Positions 61,551 to 64,000 of a stretch of 64,000 nucleotides of DNA are shown here, piece after piece. The notes beneath the pieces are model-generated. The model was not told where the DNA came from. It made no database searches and saw only the letters and a list, made by a program, of their open reading frames with translations. Position numbers and translations under genes: made by a program. Every line of letters starts with the position of its first letter. Position 1 is the first letter of the stretch. Origin of the DNA: Dimorphilus gyrociliatus (lineage: Eukaryota > Annelida > Polychaeta > Dinophilidae); contig CAJFCJ010000003.1 of NCBI GenBank assembly GCA_904063045.1, positions 124,001 to 188,000 of the forward strand, in the 5' to 3' direction.

Positions 61551-63885
61551 TTAATACCGTATTACTACAAGTTCTACAGCAATATGCGAGATTCTTGTTT
61601 CGTTTCTTTCTCTTTCTTCGCTTATACTCGCTTTATAAGATATGATAAGAACGAGATAAAAACGAAAATCCATTGGGTAAATACACTGATAGGGAAAAAA
61701 CTATGCTAATGCAGATACGGAGAATTTTTATTGAGCATACACTATATGTTAAAATTAACAATTGTTTATGTCATTTTTGGATGAGTAGGAGGCGAAGGAG
61801 AAGTAAAACAGTAAGTAATAAATATGATTTAGTCTAGTCTCAAAACTTATTACGGAATGAGAGTCCTTATGTTTCTTTTTCTTCTTTTTATCCCTTTCTT
61901 TTCTTACAAATGTGCAAATATTTACAAATTGTTGCCTCACGATTCCACAGTTTCAATAAAAGTCTATTACTATCCTTCTTTTCCTCCTAACGTCTTTTCC
62001 TTAGCCTTTCGTGTCTCCTCTCTTCTCTTTCTATCACTCTATCTACTTTTCCGCCTGTTTCGTCATAGGGAAAAAATTTGTTCTTTGACCTTATGCATTT
62101 GTTTCACTTTTCCAATTTTCTTTTACATTTTCCTCCTTCTCTTTTGTAGCTTCCAAATAAAATAAACAAACAAAAACAATTTCCCTACTCTCGTTCCGTT
62201 GCGCATACGTTCTCGTTAATTACCTTTCACCTGTGGTTATTAATTGAGATGCTGTATGGAAATTTGAAGACATGTGCCTCCTTATTGATCATTGTTGTTT
62301 TCTGAATTGATTAACACTTATTTTCTTATAAAATGGTCAATTGTAGTGTTGACAGTGACAATTTAGATTAGGAAATGTAGCATAAAAATGGAAAAACAAT
62401 ACTGTTTCTTGATTGTCTTGTAGTCCAATTAACGATCTTATAGAAACTAATTAGTTTATTGAATTCAAATAATTCGGTTTTTTGTGGAGAACTTCAGAAG
62501 ATAAGACCAAAAGATTAAATGATTGGTTAATACAGTTAAATACAACAACAAAACAAATAGAGGAAAAGAGAGAGGGGAGAGAGAGAGAAAGAGAGGATAA
62601 TGTGAAAAGGGAAAGAGAGAAATGTAAAAGTGAGACAGAGACAGTGAAAGAAAAGTAAAGAGGGAGGGATGGAGGGAGAGAAGGAGGAAGGAAGGGAGAA
62701 AGAAAACTAATTGAAAAAGTTTATTAAGAGACACTGAGTTGTTTTACTTCTTTTCTTTCTTTATTTATTTCTATCGGTAAGACATAAGAGGAGGGAAAGA
62801 ATATAAATAGACAAGGTGTAAAAGCAAACACCGTGGTAATTTATACTTAAAAAACAAAATGAAAAAGGTATAGAAATGAATGGAGGGAAAGTAGGAGAGG
62901 AATGGAGGGGGAGTGGGAGGAGAACTTGTGGGAGGAGAACTAGAGGAAGGAGTTAAAGGAATAAAAAATACACTACAAGAATAAGAAAATACGAATCTTT
63001 CCTATCTGTTCATGTTTTGTGAGTGTTAATGAATTGTTTACGCTTTGATCTATATATTTCATTATGTCAACGAAAAATAAGCATGTAATTAGCTATATAT
63101 TTTATAACGGAAACAAATAATCTATTTAAATTACGTTGAAAAAACAAAAAACACATATGAATAAACTATTTATTAGTAGCTCTATAAATATATATATATA
63201 TATACATATATACATATATATACAGCATAGTATACACCCTATGTTCGTTATGCAACATGTTCATACTCTTCGCTTGTCACTTGGATCGAAAGATAGATTG
63301 AAACATTGAATCAAGTATCAAAGTCAGCTAAGGTTAAAAAATATTAATAACTATAACATTTATACTAATAAAATACATATAAAAAGTCTAGTTTACTCTC
63401 CTCTTCTTCTTATTGTACCATTTTTTTTTATGTAAAATGTACCATTTTTACAAACTCCTATCCTTGCCACGCCTGTTTGTCTCGCATATTTTTCTAGTAC
63501 GTATCCTTTTCTGTTATTGATTGCCTATAGGTTTTTTTGTAGATTTTGCAAGCTGATGGAAAATTCTTGTTACAAACTGAAAAAGAAACCTTGTAGAAAA
63601 CACTACGTTAAATAGGTCGTTTATTTAAAGAGTCAGCGTTAAAGCAAACCACTGTGGCATTTGCATATTATTTGTCACCGTCTGATTGCTCGTTTTATCT
63701 ATACCGTTGCAAAAAAAGTACCGTAAATCTGCAAATACCGTTGATGCAAACATTAGTAAAGCGAAAAGAAAAAAGCAGAAGAGGAGAGAGAGAAGGAAAA
63801 GATTTCGGTTCGAATTGTGGGCCTGAGTGTGTGAAATGAAGTGAGTGAGCATGCGCACGTGTAAATGTGTGCATATACGATATAC

Positions 63886-63888
<3 letters not shown>

Positions 63889-63952
<64 letters not shown>

Positions 63953-63955
63953 AAA
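63889..63955 (+). repeat. (GA)n(GAAA)n microsatellite
   Basis: A 30-bp GA run is followed by about nine GAAA units near the window end, all purine on this strand. Confidence 0.9.
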
Positions 63956-64000
63956 ATACAAGAAGAACTAAAAGAAACGTCTTATCTCTTCTCTATTTAT

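Larger units (their letters stand above)
56875..64000. other. Repeat-rich region without firm genes
   Basis: The region holds (CT)n at about 57248-57272, (GAAGAA)n near 58240-58292, GAAC/GAAT tetranucleotides at 58905-58942, (TA)n at about 59272-59306, (GA)n at 61042-61075 and 61519-61543, a purine block at 62565-62705 and (GA)n(GAAA)n at 63889-63955. A CpG-containing island lies at about 59640-60250, and a possible first exon at 60572. No recognisable protein domain was found. Confidence 0.5.

Overview
The window is nuclear DNA of an invertebrate animal. The genes are split by GT-AG introns, the families are animal ones (AHCYL/IRBIT, SPSB/gustavus, BCO carotenoid oxygenase, rhodopsin-type GPCR, a CARD-like protein), and the DNA is AT-rich and full of (GA)n/(CT)n, (TA)n and tetranucleotide arrays. 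Two apparently intact Tc1/mariner elements are present. The species cannot be fixed from the sequence; an invertebrate bilaterian, perhaps a lophotrochozoan, is a guess. The genetic code is standard.

Layout. 1-4.75 kb, + strand: 3' part of a coiled-coil protein ending in a CAP-Gly domain. 4.8-10 kb: no recognised gene, but a GC-rich promoter-like island at 6.69-6.9 kb. 10.1-17.2 kb, + strand: complete nine-exon carotenoid oxygenase with all four iron-binding histidines. 20.7-22.1 kb, + strand: two-exon mini-protein with a WH1 domain and a CRIB-like motif but no WASP C-terminus. 23.2-33.9 kb, - strand: AHCYL/IRBIT-like gene. 34.1-35.7 kb: intact Tc1/mariner with 223-bp inverted repeats. 39.6-42 kb, - strand: small secreted protein with a signal peptide. 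46.1-52.5 kb, - strand: three genes head to tail (CARD-like/coiled-coil protein, intronless GPCR, SPSB adaptor). 55.2-56.9 kb: second intact Tc1/mariner. 56.9-64 kb: mostly simple repeats, with a possible short first exon near 60.6 kb.

The most unusual observation is an intron of the AHCYL gene (27675-29722). All the other introns I could define (about 20) are GT-AG. This one starts GG, ends AG, has a 12-bp inverted repeat at its two ends and a CAG at both junctions. It cannot be moved to GT-AG without breaking a highly conserved peptide. It looks like a mobile-element-derived (introner-like) non-canonical intron.

Shared regulatory words also stand out. The palindrome GTCACGTGAC lies about 118 bp upstream of the start codon of two unrelated genes. 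AGATGGCG, which resembles the CTCF core, occurs nine times. The genes form no obvious common pathway; the cluster at 46-52 kb may only be close packing.
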